A stretch of 64,000 bases of DNA from Phycisphaerae bacterium (GTDB lineage: Bacteria > Planctomycetota > Phycisphaerae > Phycisphaerales > UBA1924): positions 91,379 to 155,378 of the forward strand of contig JAUHXM010000001.1 of NCBI GenBank assembly GCA_030426605.1, given 5' to 3'. The position numbers and the translations under genes were made by a program. Shown piece by piece: positions 51,847 through 59,664 of the stretch (its first letter is position 1; each line of letters opens with the position of its first letter). A model generated the notes under the pieces. It was not told the DNA's origin and made no database searches. It was given only the letters and a program-made list of their open reading frames with translations.

Positions 51847-51918
51847 GGGTGCCACGGGTTGACCCGGTGGGCAACCCGTGCATGGCGGGCGCGGCTTGCG
51901 AGACAAGCCGTGGCACCC
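51847..51918. repeat. Multi-stem palindromic intergenic element
   Basis: A 72-base element between the convergent rpiB and propeller genes. Outer arms GGGTGCCACGG (51847-51857) and CCGTGGCACCC (51908-51918) are perfect reverse complements. Inside are two more stems: CACGGGTT/AACCCGTG (51853-51880, sharing bases with the outer arm) and GGCTTG/CAAGCC (51893-51909). It folds into alternative branched structures. It is not a tRNA. Confidence 0.65.
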
Positions 51919-51922
51919 CGGC

Positions 51923-54900
51923 TCACCCGCCTTCGTCCGTCGCGGGCGCTTCGACGACCATCGTGACGCCCGTGTACCCCAGCAGGATGCGCCCCTCCAT
52001 CAGCCCGATGGAGCGCGGGCGCGGGTCCACGCCTTCGGGGACGCGGATCGGCGCGCTCGCGAGCAGGCGGGCGGACTCGACGCTCAGGATGTGCAATTCG
52101 GCCGACGGCTGACCCGCGCGGCGGAGGGGCTTGTGCTCGACGGTGACGAGCACGCCCTCGGCGGCGGCGGCGGGGATGAGCTCGGAGTCCGTGTTCAGCG
52201 CGTCCACGCCCAGCAGGGCGCCGTCGGGACCGATGACAACGATGCCGCGCGCGCTGGCGAGCGCGACGGGGCCGCCCAGGTCGTGCGCGCGGGTTGGCGA
52301 GAGCCCGCGGATGCGCTGGCGGACGTCGAGCTGGTCGTGGTCGGGGCGGCCGTTGACGACGTCGAGGGAGACGAGCCGGCGTTCGAGGGTGAGGAGGATG
52401 ACGCGGTCGCCGAAGACCCATGCGTCGAGGGTGCCAGCGAGGTCGATGTCGCCCGAGGTCCAGTTCACGCGTCCCTCGACAAGGTTGACGGAGGTGACGG
52501 CGCGGTCGGTGCCGACGATGACGTCGCCCGAGCGCGTCGCTCGGACCCAGCGGACGCGCCCGCCGATCGCTTCGAGGCGTTGGAGGCGTTCGCCCGTTGC
52601 GGCGTCGTGCGCGACGACGACGGATGCGGGGAGCTCGCCCGGCTCCGCGCCGGGGGGCGCGGGGGCGCGGTCCTGCCCGCCCACGACCAGCACGCCCTGC
52701 GTGAGCACGGCGTCGGCGACGAGCGCGACCTCGAGCTGCTCGGCCCACGCCGTGGCGCCGTCGCGCAGGTCGTAGGACGCGGTGCGCCCGGTGCGTTCGA
52801 CGAGGCAGGCCGAGCGCTCGTCGGACGCGACGACGAGGTCGGCGAGCGCGACGTCCGCGCCGCCCGGGATGACCATGCGGTCGCCGGCGTCGGGCGCGAC
52901 GGTGTGGGGGAGGGCGTCCGACAGGGTGCGGGTGGTCCAGGCGGTCTCGCCCGTGGACTGATCGAGGGCCTCGACGCGCACGCCGCCGTCGGCCCCGGCG
53001 GGCCAGACGAGCACGACGCGGTCGTCGGCGTCTTCGAGCACCAGCGGCACGACGCCCTCGGTGAGCTCGCGCGTCCAGCGGACGTGCGCGACGTCGGCGT
53101 CGTCCGGGCGGATGGACGTGAGTTCACGCCGCGCGCCCGAGACGAGCAGCGCCCGCTGCCATGCCCCGGCGCCCGACCGCCGGACGGGCTCGAGGACGGT
53201 GCCCGCGAAGAGCGCGGGGGTGGGGTCGATGCGCGGGTGCGTGCCGACGAGGGGGCGGGCTCGGCGGCTCGTGCGCAGGCGGTCGGGCGAGCTCAGGATG
53301 GCCGAGACGTCCACGGGCTTCCCGGCGTCGGTTGGGATGAAGTCGTTGCCGAACGTGGATCGGGCATTGGACAGGGTCGCGTCGATCTCGGAGGCGCGGC
53401 CCTGCCGGGCGAGGGCGCCGGCGAGACGCCCGACGAGCTCGGCGGCGGCGGCGCGGTCGGGCTCGCCCCCCGCTTCGGCGACGGCGGTCGCGGAGGCGAG
53501 CCCCGCGCGCCAGGCGCGGATCGCCGCGAACGGGCGGTCTTCTCCCACCAGTTCGTCGCCCGCGCGCAGCCAGAGGCTCGGCGTGACGGTCGCGTAGGGG
53601 AAGGCGCGTGCCACGCGTTCGCTCGTCAGCCCGCTCTCGCGCGCGGCGCGGGCGGCGGCGTTCGAGAACGGGAGGTACACCCGCGCGCCGTGCTCGGCGA
53701 TCAGGCCTGCGACGCGCCGGGTTGCCTCCAGTTCCGCCCGGACCTCGAGGTGTGAGCCGGTCCACGATGCGCCTGCGAGCGCGGGGTCTTCCAGCACGCT
53801 CTGGTAGGCCTCGACCGCCGCGCCGGGGTCGCCGCCCGCCTCGGCGTAGCGGCCGGCGAGCATGAGGTGCGAGACGCGCTGCTCGGGCGTGCGCGCCAGA
53901 CGCGCGAGCTGCCCGACCAGTTCGTTGAGGACGTCCCGGTCCGTCAGCGCGGGCGAGCCCGAGCGGGCCGGGTCGAGCGAGGTGATGAGGATCGCGCGGA
54001 CGACGCCGAGCAGACGCTCGCGGGCGGGCTCGCTCGGGCGAGCGGAGAGCGCGTCCAGCGCTGCACGCACCGCGCCGCCGACCTCGCGGTCGCGTCCGGC
54101 GTGCCAGGCGAGCTCGGCGAGGGTGATCGACGGGCCCGCGTCGAGCGGGTCCGCCTCCACGCGTGCGCGCAGGGTGAGCGAGGCGTCCTCCCACGACAGG
54201 AAGGAGTGTGCCGAGGTGTCGTCGATCGCGATGATCTGCCCGGGCATCGCGAGGAGATTGCCCGTGTGGTCGAGCTCGATGAACGAGGCGGCGCGTGGAG
54301 ATTCGGGATCGATCACGAGCGCACCGGTCCGGTCGCCCTCGTCCAGGGGCACGACGAGCGTGCCGCCCGCGACGGCGACGCGTCCGCGGATGCCCGGCTC
54401 GGCGATCGCGCGCGTCGTCTGCACGCGCCCGCCGATCGGGTCGGCGAGCGGGACAAACGCGACGACGCCTTCCCCGACGCACGCGATCGAATCTCCCACG
54501 GGCAGGAGGTAGTTGGGGCGTCGGACATCCGCGAGGTCGCGTTCGCCCGTGATCTCGCCCGTGGCGCGGTCGAGCGTCATGAGCGTGCGCCCGTCGGGCG
54601 CGATGCAGACGAGGTCGTCGCCCGCGACGACGGGCGCGGAAGTGTTCCACGGCGGGATGCGCGAGTTGTTGAGCAGGTCGCCGCCCGAGAGCCGGCGGAG
54701 CCAGAGGGGGCGCCCGGTGTTCGCGTCGATCGCGACCGCGACGCCCATCTCGTCCACGCGGTAGACGACGCCGTCCGCGAGGGCGCATGCCTGCGGCACG
54801 CGGTTGTACTGCTGGAACGGGAGCGAGCCCGCCGTCGCGACCAACCGGTGCCAGGTGCGGTCGCCCGTTTCCAGATCGATCCCGACGAGGTAGACGGACA

Positions 54901-56155
54901 TGAGCCGGCGGTTGGGCACGCTCTTGCGCGCGGTCACGATGACGGTGCGCCCCTCGACGAGGACCGGGCCGCGCACGGTCGAGCGTTCGAGGTCTTCGTG
55001 GAGTTCGGCGACATCGACGGACCAGCGGACGCGCCCGGTGTCGCGATCGATGGCGTGCAGGCGCGCGTCGCCGTCGCGCCGGGCGGGGGTGGCGATGCCG
55101 GTCGCGGCGAGCACGGTCTTGCCCGCGAGGGTGACGGAGCTCGCGTCCTCGAGAATTCTGCCGAGCCGGCGCCGGGCGGTCGCGGCGTACCGGCCCTGCT
55201 GCGCGGGGTCGATCGTTGTGCGCACGCGCCACAGCGGGTGCAGCGTGTAGCGGTCGAAGGCGCTGACCGTCAGCCCGTCGTTCGTGTACAGCACGTCGCC
55301 CGAGGCGGCGGGGAGCGTCCACGCGATCGACTGGTACCCGGGGTTGTACGCCCGCGGCTCGTCGCCATCCGTGAGCGACGCGGCGGGCTCGGTGAGCGGC
55401 GCCGAGCGCAGCGGGCGGGCGACGACCTGCGTCGCGGCGGGGCTGTCGGGGCCCGTGCCCTCCACGGACGACACGCCGGGTGTGCCGGGCGTGGCCAGTT
55501 CGATCGAGCGCACGCCCATTCCCGGCATGCCCGCTTCGTCGGCCCAGCGGGATGCGAGCGCGCGGTCGGAGGCGTCGGAAGTGAATCGCGCGACCATCGC
55601 CGCGAGCCCCGCGGCGTCGCGCCCGGGCGTGGCGCGGCGGCGGTCCGGATGGGCTTCCAATTGCGCGAGCACGCGACGCGCGGTGCCGAACCGCGCACTC
55701 TCGAGGTGCTCCTGCGCGACGCGGAGGGTCGCTTCGAACCCCGAGGGCGTGAGCAGGCGGGTGCGCTCGGCGGTGAGGTGGTCGCCCGTTTCGACGAGCT
55801 CGCGGGCGGCGGGCTCGGCGATCTCGCGGTAGCGCTCAAGCAGCGCGGGTGCGTCGAGCAGGATCTCGTGCACCCGGTCGCGGACGGTTTGGAAGGTCTC
55901 GCCGTCGCGTGAGACGAGGCGCTCGGGCTCGTCGTCGAGGAGGCGCTGGAGGGCGCGGACCGCCTCGCCCTCGTTGCCCGCTCGCACGAGCGTGTCGAGC
56001 GACTCGATCGTCGCCCGGGCCTCGGTTGAGTCGTCGAAAAAGACGGGCGAGAGCCGGTCGTCCTGGGCACCGACCGGCGCGGCGGCGAGCGCGAGCCCGG
56101 CGAGCGGGATCCAGAACACGGCGAGGGGTCGGCGGGCGGGGTGTGGCATCGTCAT
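51923..56155 (-). CDS. Very large secreted protein with two PQQ-like beta-propeller regions
   Basis: A 1410-residue exported protein. The signal peptide is MTMPHPARRPLAVFWIPLAGLALAAAPVGA. A helical TPR-like N-terminal region (residues 40-220, e.g. FDDSTEARATIESLDTLVRA) precedes a PQQ/Trp-repeat propeller (residues about 300-640, repeats such as VAIDANTGRPLWLRRLSG and LMTLDRATGEITGERDLADV). A helical linker follows (VAEAGGEPDRAAAAELVGRL), then a second propeller (residues about 1020-1400; VEALDQSTGETAWTTRTLSD, VAHDAATGERLQRLEA). The repeats are typical of outer-surface or periplasmic PQQ-like propeller proteins without quinone enzymes. No catalytic residues were identified. The function is unknown; a scaffold or surface-binding role is possible. 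Confidence 0.75.
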   Translation of the reverse strand: MTMPHPARRPLAVFWIPLAGLALAAAPVGAQDDRLSPVFFDDSTEARATIESLDTLVRAGNEGEAVRALQRLLDDEPERLVSRDGETFQTVRDRVHEILLDAPALLERYREIAEPAARELVETGDHLTAERTRLLTPSGFEATLRVAQEHLESARFGTARRVLAQLEAHPDRRRATPGRDAAGLAAMVARFTSDASDRALASRWADEAGMPGMGVRSIELATPGTPGVSSVEGTGPDSPAATQVVARPLRSAPLTEPAASLTDGDEPRAYNPGYQSIAWTLPAASGDVLYTNDGLTVSAFDRYTLHPLWRVRTTIDPAQQGRYAATARRRLGRILEDASSVTLAGKTVLAATGIATPARRDGDARLHAIDRDTGRVRWSVDVAELHEDLERSTVRGPVLVEGRTVIVTARKSVPNRRLMSVYLVGIDLETGDRTWHRLVATAGSLPFQQYNRVPQACALADGVVYRVDEMGVAVAIDANTGRPLWLRRLSGGDLLNNSRIPPWNTSAPVVAGDDLVCIAPDGRTLMTLDRATGEITGERDLADVRRPNYLLPVGDSIACVGEGVVAFVPLADPIGGRVQTTRAIAEPGIRGRVAVAGGTLVVPLDEGDRTGALVIDPESPRAASFIELDHTGNLLAMPGQIIAIDDTSAHSFLSWEDASLTLRARVEADPLDAGPSITLAELAWHAGRDREVGGAVRAALDALSARPSEPARERLLGVVRAILITSLDPARSGSPALTDRDVLNELVGQLARLARTPEQRVSHLMLAGRYAEAGGDPGAAVEAYQSVLEDPALAGASWTGSHLEVRAELEATRRVAGLIAEHGARVYLPFSNAAARAARESGLTSERVARAFPYATVTPSLWLRAGDELVGEDRPFAAIRAWRAGLASATAVAEAGGEPDRAAAAELVGRLAGALARQGRASEIDATLSNARSTFGNDFIPTDAGKPVDVSAILSSPDRLRTSRRARPLVGTHPRIDPTPALFAGTVLEPVRRSGAGAWQRALLVSGARRELTSIRPDDADVAHVRWTRELTEGVVPLVLEDADDRVVLVWPAGADGGVRVEALDQSTGETAWTTRTLSDALPHTVAPDAGDRMVIPGGADVALADLVVASDERSACLVERTGRTASYDLRDGATAWAEQLEVALVADAVLTQGVLVVGGQDRAPAPPGAEPGELPASVVVAHDAATGERLQRLEAIGGRVRWVRATRSGDVIVGTDRAVTSVNLVEGRVNWTSGDIDLAGTLDAWVFGDRVILLTLERRLVSLDVVNGRPDHDQLDVRQRIRGLSPTRAHDLGGPVALASARGIVVIGPDGALLGVDALNTDSELIPAAAAEGVLVTVEHKPLRRAGQPSAELHILSVESARLLASAPIRVPEGVDPRPRSIGLMEGRILLGYTGVTMVVEAPATDEGG

Positions 56156-56239
56156 GGTGTACCGGCGGGGGACCCAATGGGATCGGCCGCGTTCGAGAGT
56201 TCTCGGTCCGCCACGCGGCGCGCGGACGGCCTCACCCTC

Positions 56240-56304
56240 AGGATCGGTCCTCCCGGGCCCGCGGGGTTGAGGATCGGACGCCCGGCGGTGAATCACAGGA
56301 TCGG
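56240..56304. repeat. Three direct AGGATCGG repeats in a divergent intergenic region
   Basis: AGGATCGG occurs at 56240, 56270 and 56297, spaced 30 and 27 bases apart, in the 169-base region between the propeller gene and the DUF5658 gene. The spacing is close to three helical turns. It could be a regulator binding array, but only the repetition supports this. Confidence 0.35.
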
Positions 56305-56324
56305 CCCGCCCGATCGCGGGCTGG

Positions 56325-56849
56325 ATGAATGCCGCGTCGCCAGCGATTCCGAGCGTGGGCACCGGGGGGTGGCCCCGGGTTTGGGCGTGGGGCGCGGCGC
56401 AGGCCCGCCGGGCGGCGGGGTCCCGCCCGCGCCGGGTGCTCCTTCTGGTGGGCGTGATCGCGATCCTCTCGGGGATCGATCTGTATCTGACGCTGCTGTA
56501 CGCCTCGACGGTCGGGATGGCCGAGGCGAACCCGCTGGCCCGGGCGTTGCTTCACACGGGGTCGCCGAGTGATATCGCGCTGTGGAAGTTCGCGACGGTC
56601 GGGATGTGCTGCGGGCTCTTGTGGCTCACGCGTCGGGCTCGGGCGGCGGAGCTCGGTGCGTGGCTCGCCGTCGCGGTGCTGTCCTGGCTGATGATCCACT
56701 GGTGCCAGTTCGCCCGCGAGACGCACCACATGGTGACGGTCGCGATGTCGGTGAACTACGAGTGGGACGCGAGCATCGACAACCGGTGGGTCCGGTTCGA
56801 CGCGGGCACGACGACCAACGCCCCGGCGTGGGCGACGGCGTCCCCCTGA
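56325..56849 (+). CDS. DUF5658-type membrane protein
   Basis: A 174-residue protein. The DUF5658 pattern is visible: a first helix containing Asp (VLLLVGVIAILSGIDLYLTLL), then VGMAEANPLARALL, then ALWKFATVGMCCGLLWLT and a final helix (WLAVAVLSWLMIHWCQFARE). The 'D...T.....G..EANPL' spacing defines this family, whose function is unknown. The tail SVNYEWDASIDNRWVRFDA is soluble. It lies 24 bases upstream of the LEA14-like gene on the same strand. Confidence 0.8.
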   Translation: MNAASPAIPSVGTGGWPRVWAWGAAQARRAAGSRPRRVLLLVGVIAILSGIDLYLTLLYASTVGMAEANPLARALLHTGSPSDIALWKFATVGMCCGLLWLTRRARAAELGAWLAVAVLSWLMIHWCQFARETHHMVTVAMSVNYEWDASIDNRWVRFDAGTTTNAPAWATASP

Positions 56850-56873
56850 CGGGCGCGGTACGCTCCGCGCCCC

Positions 56874-57350
56874 ATGACGCGATCCACACACTGCCGGACA
56901 TCCCTGATCCTGATCCTCGGCGCGCTTGCCGCGGTGCTGCCCGCGTGCTCGGGCGTGGTGCCCCCGCGGTTCCAGGCCGTCGGCGTGCGCACGGGTGAGC
57001 GGACGGACGAGGGGCTCGTCCTCATCTTTGAGATCGAGGCGACCAACGACAACCCCGACCCGATGCAACTGCAGACGGCGGAGTACACGCTGAGCGTGGA
57101 GGGCGCGGAGGTCTTCTCGGGGATCCGTTCGCCCGAGGCGAGCATCCGCCGGTTCGGGACGCAGCGGATCGAGCTGCCCGCCGTGGTCCCGTTCGACCGG
57201 GCGATCGCGTCGGGCACCCCGGCGTACCGGATCGACGGGACGTTCAGCTACCTCGAGCCCGGGCGGCTCGCCGAGGTGCTGTTCGATTCGGACGTGCGGG
57301 TGCCCAAGACCACGCTGGCCGTGAGCGGCGTGATCGACTTTGGGGAGTAG
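56874..57350 (+). CDS. LEA14-like lipoprotein
   Basis: A 158-residue predicted lipoprotein (signal to LAAVLPAC, lipobox). The mature part (GLVLIFEIEATNDNPDPMQLQ, then AEYTLSVEGAEVFSGI) is the LEA_2/WHy-type beta-sandwich found in LEA14 and many bacterial lipoproteins, where 'ATNDNP' is a hallmark. No enzymatic role is known. Its stop codon TAG forms the beginning of the heptamer array that follows. Confidence 0.82.
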   Translation: MTRSTHCRTSLILILGALAAVLPACSGVVPPRFQAVGVRTGERTDEGLVLIFEIEATNDNPDPMQLQTAEYTLSVEGAEVFSGIRSPEASIRRFGTQRIELPAVVPFDRAIASGTPAYRIDGTFSYLEPGRLAEVLFDSDVRVPKTTLAVSGVIDFGE

Positions 57351-57390
57351 GCACGAGGCACTAGGCATCAGGCACTAGGCACTAGGCACT
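57349..57390 (+). repeat. Left heptanucleotide array (6 units)
   Basis: Six tandem heptamers of consensus AGGCACT (units AGGCACG, AGGCACT, AGGCATC, AGGCACT, AGGCACT, AGGCACT). The array starts within the TAG stop codon of the LEA14-like gene. One unit equals the reverse-complement form of the right-hand array. Confidence 0.85.
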
Positions 57391-57413
57391 GGGATGATGG
57401 GCACCAGATTCCC

Positions 57414-57546
57414 TGATGCCTGATGCCTGATGCCTGATGCCTGATGCCTGATACCTGATGCCTGATGCCTGATGCCTGATGCCTGATGCCTGATGCCTGA
57501 TGCCTGATGCCTGATGCCTGATGCCTGATGCCTGATGCCTGATGCC
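57414..57546 (+). repeat. Right heptanucleotide array (19 units of TGATGCC)
   Basis: Exactly 19 tandem copies of TGATGCC, 133 bases; only the sixth copy differs (TGATACC). On the minus strand it reads (GGCATCA)n and abuts the stop codon of the Nif3-family gene with no spacer. Its minus-strand form is a rotation of AGGCATC, so the two arrays are inverted relatives. Minus-strand translation is open in every frame as SGIRHQA repeats. Confidence 0.95.
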
Positions 57547-58701
57547 TCAGATTCTCCTCAGCACGTCCCGGTCTTCGCGTGAGACGACGAACGACGCGGA
57601 CGGGATGCGTTCGTTGAGGCGTGCCGCGAGGATGGGCAGGTAGCCGCGCTCCGTGTTCGTGTGGCCCGCGAGCATGACGCCGATGCCCAGGCGGTGGGCG
57701 CGCATGACGTCGTGATGCTTCATCTCGCCGGTGACGAAGAGCTCGCACCCCTCGCGCGCCGCGTCGTCGAGCATCGACTCGCCCGCGCCCGCGACGACGC
57801 CGATCGTCTCGATCTTGCGAGACTCATCCCACGGCGCACCCGCGTGCATGCGGCAGTGGCCCAGGTGCGCCTTCAAGCGCTCGGCGAGCTCGGCGAGCGT
57901 CGCGCCCTGGTCGAGCATCAGCCGCCGACCCGATCCCACGCGGCGCTCGGGCTCGGCGTCCAGCGGGATCACGTCGAACGCGGGCTCCTCGTAGGGATGG
58001 AACTCGCGGAGCGTCTCGATCGCCAGGGGCAGCGAGCTGCGCGAGCAGACCATCTCGAGGCGGTGCTCGGGGGTTTGCTCGAGCTTGCCGGGCTTGCCGA
58101 CGGCGGGGTTCGTGTCCTCGCCGGGCAGGAATGTGCCCACGCCGGGCGTTGCGAATGAGCAGAGCTTGTAGTTCCCGATGCCGCCCGCGCCGGCGGTGCC
58201 CAGCGCCATGCGGATGCGCTCCAGATCCGCCTCGGGCACAAAGGTAACGAGCTTCACCTCGCGGTCTTTGGCGCGCGCGGGCCAGGGGACGAGCGCTCGG
58301 CAGTCGCCCGCGATCACGCCGGGCTCGCTCGTGCCGGCGGGATGGCTCAGCCCCTCGCACAGCCACTCGGTCAGCCCGCCGCGCGCCGCGTCCAGCGCGG
58401 TGTGCGGCGAATACACCGCGATCCCCGCCTCGATCGCGCCGAGCACGACCCGCCCCGTCGCGGTCTCGTCGGTCACGCGCTCGAGCGGGTTCCAGATCGG
58501 CGGGTGGTACGCGACGATCGCGCGGGCCCTGATCTCGATCGCCTCGGCGAGAACGGCGGGCGTCAGGTCGATTGTGAGCAGCACGGGCCCGTCCAGCGGG
58601 CGCGTGGGCGAGCCCACGTGCAGGCCGGTGCGGTCCCAGGGCTCGGCCGCCTCGGGCGGCGCGATCGCTTCGATCGCCAGGATCAGGTCCGCGATGGTCA
58701 T
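57547..58701 (-). CDS. Nif3-family dinuclear metal-centre protein
   Basis: A 384-residue protein of the NIF3/YqfO/YbgI family (GTP cyclohydrolase I type 2-like). The metal-ligand segments are IVAYHPPIWNP and VYSPHTALDAARGGL near the N terminus, and TGEMKHHDVMRAHRLGIGVM with LAGHTNTERGYLP near the C terminus. A PII-like insertion (residues about 130-250, YKLCSFATPGVGTFLPGEDTN) identifies the YqfO/Nif3-long subtype. The biochemical activity is unsettled in the family. Its TGA is immediately followed by the heptamer array. Confidence 0.9.
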   Translation of the reverse strand: MTIADLILAIEAIAPPEAAEPWDRTGLHVGSPTRPLDGPVLLTIDLTPAVLAEAIEIRARAIVAYHPPIWNPLERVTDETATGRVVLGAIEAGIAVYSPHTALDAARGGLTEWLCEGLSHPAGTSEPGVIAGDCRALVPWPARAKDREVKLVTFVPEADLERIRMALGTAGAGGIGNYKLCSFATPGVGTFLPGEDTNPAVGKPGKLEQTPEHRLEMVCSRSSLPLAIETLREFHPYEEPAFDVIPLDAEPERRVGSGRRLMLDQGATLAELAERLKAHLGHCRMHAGAPWDESRKIETIGVVAGAGESMLDDAAREGCELFVTGEMKHHDVMRAHRLGIGVMLAGHTNTERGYLPILAARLNERIPSASFVVSREDRDVLRRI

Positions 58702-58754
58702 GTGGCACCTCCCGATGGATCGTAGGGGTTCGGCGCGCGGCGATAGGCTTGGTT

Positions 58755-59627
58755 ATGGGCGAACCGGGCGTGATCGAGGTGACGGCGCACGCGAAGGTGA
58801 ATCTCGCGCTCGCCGTGGGCCCGCCGATCGCGTCGGGCGGGCGCGCGGGGTTCCACCCGATCTGCTCGTGGATGCATGCGATCGAACTGGGGGATTCGGT
58901 CCGCGTCGTGCGGCTGGCAGAGGGTGCCCCCACCACGCTCGACGTGCGGTGGGCGGACGGCCGCGGCGTGGACTGGGTGACAGACGACGATCTCGCGGCC
59001 CGAGCGCACCGGGCGCTCGAGTCGCACGCCGGGCGCGCGCTGCCCGTGTCGATCCGTGTCACCAAGCACGTCCCCGCAGGCGGCGGGCTGGGCGGCGGGT
59101 CGGCGGACGCCGCGGCGGTGATGCTCGCGCTCAACGAACTCTTCGACCTTGCGTTGGATGACACCGCGCTCCGCGCCGTCAGCGCGGTGATCGGGTCGGA
59201 TATCGCGTTTTTCATCGACGGCGGTTCGTTCCGCGATCGCCAGCCGCCGCGCCCGGCGGTCGTGTCCGGGCTCGGCGATGGGATCGAGCGCCTCGACCGG
59301 CGCGATGACGCCATCGCGCTGATCCTGCCACCGTTCGGCTGCCCGACGGGCGCGGTCTACCGCGCGTTCGACGAAGCCCCGACCGCGGGTGTAGACGAAG
59401 CCCGCGTTCGCGCGCTCGCGGCGGCGCCGGCGGTGGATTTCGATGGGCTCTTTAACGACCTCGCGGGCGCGGCGTGCGCCGTCCAGCCGGGCCTCACCTC
59501 GATCCTCGCGGTACCCGGCGTGAGGCTGTCGGGCTCGGGCAGCACGGCGTTTGCGCCGCCCGGGGCGCTCGACGCGGTCCGTGGGTCGGTGCCCGGCGCT
59601 CGGGTCGAGGTCACCCGGCTCGTGTAG
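58755..59627 (+). CDS. ispE: 4-diphosphocytidyl-2-C-methyl-D-erythritol kinase
   Basis: IspE phosphorylates CDP-methylerythritol in the non-mevalonate isoprenoid pathway. It has the start VIEVTAHAKVNLALAVG (Lys of HAKVNL), the GHMP-kinase glycine loop VPAGGGLGGGSADAAAVM, a GSDIAFFIDGG motif with the catalytic Asp, and the C-terminal VRLSGSGSTAFAP. Length (290) is normal. The family usually has GSDVPFF; here IAFF follows the Asp. The ATG at 58755 is preferred over the TTG two codons upstream. It precedes the ROK gene by 37 bases on the same strand. Confidence 0.93.
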   Translation: MGEPGVIEVTAHAKVNLALAVGPPIASGGRAGFHPICSWMHAIELGDSVRVVRLAEGAPTTLDVRWADGRGVDWVTDDDLAARAHRALESHAGRALPVSIRVTKHVPAGGGLGGGSADAAAVMLALNELFDLALDDTALRAVSAVIGSDIAFFIDGGSFRDRQPPRPAVVSGLGDGIERLDRRDDAIALILPPFGCPTGAVYRAFDEAPTAGVDEARVRALAAAPAVDFDGLFNDLAGAACAVQPGLTSILAVPGVRLSGSGSTAFAPPGALDAVRGSVPGARVEVTRLV

Positions 59628-59664
59628 CGCCGGGGGTACACTGCCGGTTTCTCAGGAGCCCCCA

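Noticed and set aside
51847-51918. tRNA-like cloverleaf
   Set aside because: The 7-bp outer arms and 72-base length suggest a tRNA, but there is no TpsiC sequence, no D-arm pattern and no anticodon loop; the inner stems are wrong in place and size. It is better read as a palindromic repeat.
57414-57546. CRISPR array
   Set aside because: The units are 7 bases with no spacers. It is a tandem microsatellite, not a CRISPR.
57368-57748. 126-aa minus-strand ORF with GIRHQAS repeats
   Set aside because: It reads through the heptamer array in a frame different from the Nif3-family gene. It has no start context and the repeats explain its length.
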